In this document: piece by piece, positions 5,823-8,009 of the stretch
Layout of the letters: each line of letters opens with the position of its first letter
How positions within the stretch are numbered: the stretch's first letter is position 1
Origin: JBBECE01 sp964574935
GTDB lineage: Bacteria > Pseudomonadota > Alphaproteobacteria > Rhizobiales > Devosiaceae
Assembly (NCBI GenBank): GCA_964574935.1
Contig: CAZNOZ010000070.1
Coordinates: 1 to 8,009 of the forward strand
Length of the DNA: 8,009 nt
Reading direction: 5' to 3'
Notes under the pieces: generated by a model
The model's database searches: none
What the model saw: only the letters and a program-made list of their open reading frames with translations
Told to the model about the DNA's origin: nothing
Position numbers and translations under genes: made by a program

Positions 5823-7169
5823 TCAGCCGGTCCCGTCAAACGCCGCGCCGAGCCCCTCGAAAGCCGCCACGAACCCGGGGAAGCTGGTGGCGATGACACG
5901 CGTGTCGTCGACGGTCACCGGGTCGTGGGTCGCCAGCCCCATGACCAGGAAGCTCATTGCGATCCGGTGGTCGAGACGGGCTGCGACGGTGGCGCCACCC
6001 AACCTGTTGCTTCCACCCGAGACGATCAGGAAATCCTTGCCCTCGGTAACGGTGACGCCGTTCGCCGCCAACCCCTCGGCCATCGCCGCCAGCCGGTCGG
6101 TCTCCTTGACCCGCAACTCAGCCAGTCCCCGCATGCGGGTTTCGCCCTCCGCGTACGCCGCCGCGACCGCCAGCACCGGATATTCGTCGATCATCGAGGG
6201 CGCGCGCTCGGGGGGCACCTCCACGCCCTTGAGCGCCGCATGGCGAACCCTCAGATCGGCGATCTCCTCGCCGCCGGCGACGCGGCGGCTCTCGATGGTG
6301 ATTTCGCCGCCCATTTCGAGGAGCGTCTCGATCAGCCCGGTACGGGTCGGGTTCATCAGGCAGTTCTCGATGACGATGTCGGAGCCCGGCACGATCAGCG
6401 CCGCCACCAGCGGGAAAGCGGCCGAGCTCGGATCGCCCGGTACGTGCACCCTCTGCCCGACGAGATCGGGCAGACCTTCGAGCTCGATGCGGCGCCCCCC
6501 CTCGCCGGTCTCGGAGATCTCCAGCCGCGCCCCGAAAGCAGCCAGCATCCTCTCGGTGTGATCGCGGGTCCGTTCCGGCTCGACCACGGCGGTAACCCCC
6601 GCGATCGACAAACCCGCCAGCAGCACGGCGGACTTGACCTGGGCGGAGGCCACCGGCAGCCGGTAGTCGATCGGCACCGGCAGATCGGGTCCCCTGATCG
6701 CCAGGGGCAGCCGCCCGTCAGTATCCTCGATCACCTCAATGCCGATTTGCCCCAGCGGCTCGAGAATCCGACGCATCGGCCGGGCTCTCAGCGATGCATC
6801 GCCGTCGAAGCGGGTGACGAAGCCGCTCGGGCCGACCAGGCCCATCGCCAGCCGAACGCCGGTGCCTGAATTGCCGAAGTCCATCGCCTCGTCCGGCGCC
6901 ACGAAGGCGCCCACGCCGACGCCGCCGACGTGCCAATGCTCGGCGCGCTTGTCGACGACGGCGCCCAGTTGCCGCATCGCCGCCGCGGTGGCCAGGACGT
7001 CCTCGCCCTCGAGCAAACCCTCGATGACGGTTTCACCGCGCGCCATGGCACCCAGCATCAGCGCCCGGTGCGAAATCGACTTGTCACCGGGCAGCCGGAC
7101 GCGCCCGGTAAGCGGGCCGGCTCTCACCGCCGCCAGGGGCGCGGCATGACTGATTTCAGAGTGCGACAT
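5823..7169 (-). CDS. aroA: 3-phosphoshikimate 1-carboxyvinyltransferase (EPSP synthase), class II
   Basis: This enzyme transfers the enolpyruvyl group of PEP to shikimate-3-phosphate, the sixth step of the shikimate pathway. The 448-residue product spans both halves of the inside-out alpha/beta barrel. Motifs are LPGDKSISHRA at 26-36 (Lys30), GNSGTGVRLAMGLVG at 99-113, SLRARPMRR at 126-134, ASAQVKSAVLLAGL at 174-187, VPGDPSSAAFPLVAAL at 243-258, MNPTRTGLI at 272-280, RAPSMIDEYP at 322-331 (Asp328), RVKETDR at 353-359 and LDHRIAMSFLVMG at 399-411. The pattern closely follows Agrobacterium CP4 EPSPS (class II). Gly102 sits where CP4 has Ala100. The ATG at 7169 (MSHSEIS) fits the family N-terminus; a GTG at 7229 would add 20 atypical residues. 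No strong Shine-Dalgarno sequence precedes the ATG. It is the first gene of the minus-strand cluster. Confidence 0.97.
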   Translation of the reverse strand: MSHSEISHAAPLAAVRAGPLTGRVRLPGDKSISHRALMLGAMARGETVIEGLLEGEDVLATAAAMRQLGAVVDKRAEHWHVGGVGVGAFVAPDEAMDFGNSGTGVRLAMGLVGPSGFVTRFDGDASLRARPMRRILEPLGQIGIEVIEDTDGRLPLAIRGPDLPVPIDYRLPVASAQVKSAVLLAGLSIAGVTAVVEPERTRDHTERMLAAFGARLEISETGEGGRRIELEGLPDLVGQRVHVPGDPSSAAFPLVAALIVPGSDIVIENCLMNPTRTGLIETLLEMGGEITIESRRVAGGEEIADLRVRHAALKGVEVPPERAPSMIDEYPVLAVAAAYAEGETRMRGLAELRVKETDRLAAMAEGLAANGVTVTEGKDFLIVSGGSNRLGGATVAARLDHRIAMSFLVMGLATHDPVTVDDTRVIATSFPGFVAAFEGLGAAFDGTG

Positions 7170-7225
7170 GGGCGTGGGCCGGCCCTGTGGCGCGGCAGGT
7201 TGCGAATTGCGGCGCGAGCCTCCTA

Positions 7226-7262
7226 TCACGGCCGCCGGGGGTGCGAAAACCCGTCACGGCCG
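7226..7262. repeat. 9-bp direct repeat pair in the divergent aroA / FYDLN intergenic region
   Basis: TCACGGCCG occurs at 7226-7234 and again at 7254-7262, 28 bp start to start. It lies in the 196-bp non-coding gap (7170-7365) between two divergent genes and just upstream of a TTGACA box. It could be a paired operator, or chance in GC-rich DNA. The minus-strand AGGAGG at 7219-7224 has no start codon at a useful distance, and I find no confident promoter for aroA in this gap. Confidence 0.35.
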
Positions 7263-7290
7263 GCGCCCTCAAGCCGCCGTCGATTTTGGT

Positions 7291-7319
7291 TTGACAGCCC
7301 GGGGCCGAATCCGTACCCA
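7291..7319 (+). promoter_or_regulatory. Candidate sigma-70-type promoter of the FYDLN-acid gene
   Basis: A perfect -35 box TTGACA lies at 7291-7296, followed by 17 bases and a weak -10, TACCCA (7314-7319). The -35 is convincing and well placed, about 70 bp before the GTG start; the -10 is poor, as is common in GC-rich alphaproteobacteria. Confidence 0.45.
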
Positions 7320-7354
7320 ACCGTTTCCAGTCGAGTGCCCGCAGCCGCCGTGTC

Positions 7355-7359
7355 GGAGG
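7355..7359 (+). promoter_or_regulatory. Shine-Dalgarno site of the FYDLN-acid gene
   Basis: GGAGG lies six bases before the GTG at 7366. It supports that GTG as the start over the longer open frame reaching back to 7168. Confidence 0.8.
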
Positions 7360-7365
7360 TCCACC

Positions 7366-7776
7366 GTGGCGAATCCAGATCGCGGAACCAAGCGCCAGTG
7401 CCCCAATTGCGGCACCAAATATTACGACCTCAACCGCGATCCCATCCTTTGCCCCCGTTGCGGGACCGTCTTCGTCGTCTCCCAGCCCGGCAATACCGAG
7501 AAAGCCAAGCCCGAGAAGGCCGCCCCGCCGAAGCCCGAAAAGGAAGAGGTGGAGGTCGACAAGGCCGCCGAAGCCGCCGGCGCCGAAGTCATCTCGCTCG
7601 ATGAAGCGGAGGCGGACGAGGACGACGACGATTCCGAAGAGAAGATCCCCGATGTCGAGGATGTCGAGGACGTCGAGGACATTGGCGAAGACGACGAGAA
7701 CGCGTTCCTCGAAGAGGACGAAGACGACGATCGGATCGCCTTCGACGTGCCCGTCAAGAAGAACGACGAGACCTGA
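7366..7776 (+). CDS. FYDLN-acid domain protein (TIGR02300 family), zinc ribbon plus acidic tail
   Basis: This 136-residue protein is of unknown function. Residues 1-35 hold a zinc ribbon, CPNCG (12-16) and CPRCG (29-33), with the family signature KYYDLNRDP between them (the family name comes from F/Y-DLN). A short Lys/Pro/Glu linker (about 43-60) follows, then an extremely acidic region from about 80 with runs of Asp/Glu, a VED-type repeat and a final FDVPVKKNDET. No membrane span or signal peptide is seen, so it is probably cytoplasmic. The start is the GTG at 7366 with GGAGG six bases upstream; homology begins exactly there (VANPDRGTKRQCPNCG). It is divergent from aroA and 86 bp before tRNA-Ala, the usual alphaproteobacterial arrangement. 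Nucleic-acid or protein binding is plausible from zinc ribbon plus acidic tail, but is inference. Confidence 0.92.
   Translation: MANPDRGTKRQCPNCGTKYYDLNRDPILCPRCGTVFVVSQPGNTEKAKPEKAAPPKPEKEEVEVDKAAEAAGAEVISLDEAEADEDDDDSEEKIPDVEDVEDVEDIGEDDENAFLEEDEDDDRIAFDVPVKKNDET
7651..7677 (+). repeat. 9-bp tandem repeat, three copies, encoding Asp-Val-Glu
   Basis: GATGTCGAG, GATGTCGAG and GACGTCGAG follow one another without a gap and encode DVE three times inside the acidic tail of the FYDLN-acid protein. The repeats keep the reading frame. Such a tract can expand or contract by slippage and so change tail length between strains. Confidence 0.85.
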
Positions 7777-7794
7777 CCGACGTCGACCCGGTAC

Positions 7795-7823
7795 TTGCGT
7801 CGCCGAGTGCGGTTGACTAGTTT
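7795..7823 (+). promoter_or_regulatory. Candidate promoter of tRNA-Ala
   Basis: TTGCGT (7795-7800), a 17-base spacer and TAGTTT (7818-7823) make a reasonable sigma-70-type pair about 40 bp before the tRNA. The bases after the -10 (CCCGCCG) are GC-rich, like the discriminators of stringently controlled stable-RNA promoters. Read-through from the gene upstream is also possible, since no clear terminator lies between 7777 and 7794. Confidence 0.4.
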
Positions 7824-7862
7824 CCCGCCGCCCGCGGGCAGCCGCTCGCGGCATCTGGTGAT

Positions 7863-7938
<76 letters not shown>

Positions 7939-7945
7939 CTCCAAG

Positions 7946-7989
7946 CCGGTTGACCGGAGGTCGATCGATCGCTCCGGTGGAGCGATCGA
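7946..7989 (+). other. Overlapping inverted repeats after tRNA-Ala (possible terminator or attenuator-like structure)
   Basis: The strongest element is an 11-bp perfect stem, TCGATCGCTCC (7965-7975) with GGAGCGATCGA (7979-7989), around a 3-base loop GGT. An alternative 7-bp stem pairs ACCGGAG (7953-7959) with CTCCGGT (7972-7978), which uses bases of the first stem, so the two cannot form together. A third short pairing is CCGGT (7946-7950) with ACCGG (7953-7957), which needs a larger loop than the two bases available, or only four pairs. No T-run follows, so a standard intrinsic terminator is not shown; it may help end or trim the tRNA transcript. Confidence 0.5.
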
Positions 7990-8003
7990 AGGCGCAGGAG
8001 GCC

Positions 8004-8009
8004 ATGAGA
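8004..8009 (+). CDS. Possible start of a further gene at the right edge
   Basis: An ATG at 8004 follows AGGAGG at 7996-8001, but with only two bases between, which is shorter than usual. Only two codons (Met-Arg) are inside the window. An in-frame GTG at 7977 lies within the hairpin. The product cannot be named and this may not be a gene start. Confidence 0.2.

Noticed and set aside
5784..6869. 361-codon plus-strand frame
   Set aside because: It is antisense to aroA, which is supported by many conserved motifs; no domain was recognised in the plus frame.
7219..7229. Minus-strand AGGAGG and upstream GTG as an alternative aroA start or small leader peptide
   Set aside because: The GTG lies upstream of the AGGAGG rather than after it, and no ATG, GTG or TTG follows within a useful distance; the family N-terminus fits the ATG at 7169.
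7156..7854. 232-codon minus-strand frame with hydrophobic stretches
   Set aside because: It is the antisense image of the acidic tail of the FYDLN-acid gene; the zinc-ribbon gene on the plus strand has a Shine-Dalgarno site and family motifs.

Overview
The window is high-G+C DNA, roughly two-thirds G+C by eye, and carries a core housekeeping block of an alphaproteobacterium. The evidence is an FYDLN-acid zinc-ribbon protein (a family best known from Alphaproteobacteria), a class II (CP4-like) EPSP synthase, and the order FYDLN / tRNA-Ala <-> aroA-cmk-rpsA-ihfB-sppA-lapA-trpF-trpB. I cannot name the genus. There is no mobile element, CRISPR array or phage gene, and gene spacing is tight.

Layout. 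From about 7169 down to position 1, nine genes read on the minus strand: aroA (shikimate pathway), a small VOC-superfamily protein, cmk (CMP/dCMP kinase), rpsA (ribosomal protein S1), ihfB (IHF beta), sppA (short S49 membrane peptidase), lapA (DUF1049 membrane protein), trpF (PRA isomerase) and the first 19 codons of trpB, which starts at 57 and runs off the window. Several junctions are tight enough for translational coupling: aroA/VOC are 1 nt apart, VOC/cmk overlap by 4 nt (ATGA), and trpF/trpB overlap by 4 nt (GTGA). On the plus strand, a 196-bp divergent region (7170-7365) leads into the FYDLN-acid gene, followed by tRNA-Ala(GGC) at 7863-7938 and a palindrome-rich 3' flank that may lead into another gene at the right edge.

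How they fit together. The cluster joins aromatic amino-acid synthesis (aroA, trpF, trpB) with nucleotide supply (cmk), translation (rpsA, tRNA-Ala), DNA architecture (ihfB) and envelope upkeep (sppA, lapA). The cmk-rpsA-ihfB core is also found in gammaproteobacteria. I see no stretch over 300 bp without a gene.

The most unusual items are (1) a roughly 130-residue charge-block, Lys/Ala/Glu-rich C-terminal tail on S1 that resembles histone H1-like tails, (2) a VOC-fold protein without obvious metal ligands, wedged and coupled between aroA and cmk, and (3) overlapping, mutually exclusive inverted repeats just after the tRNA. I see no wholly new multi-gene system here.
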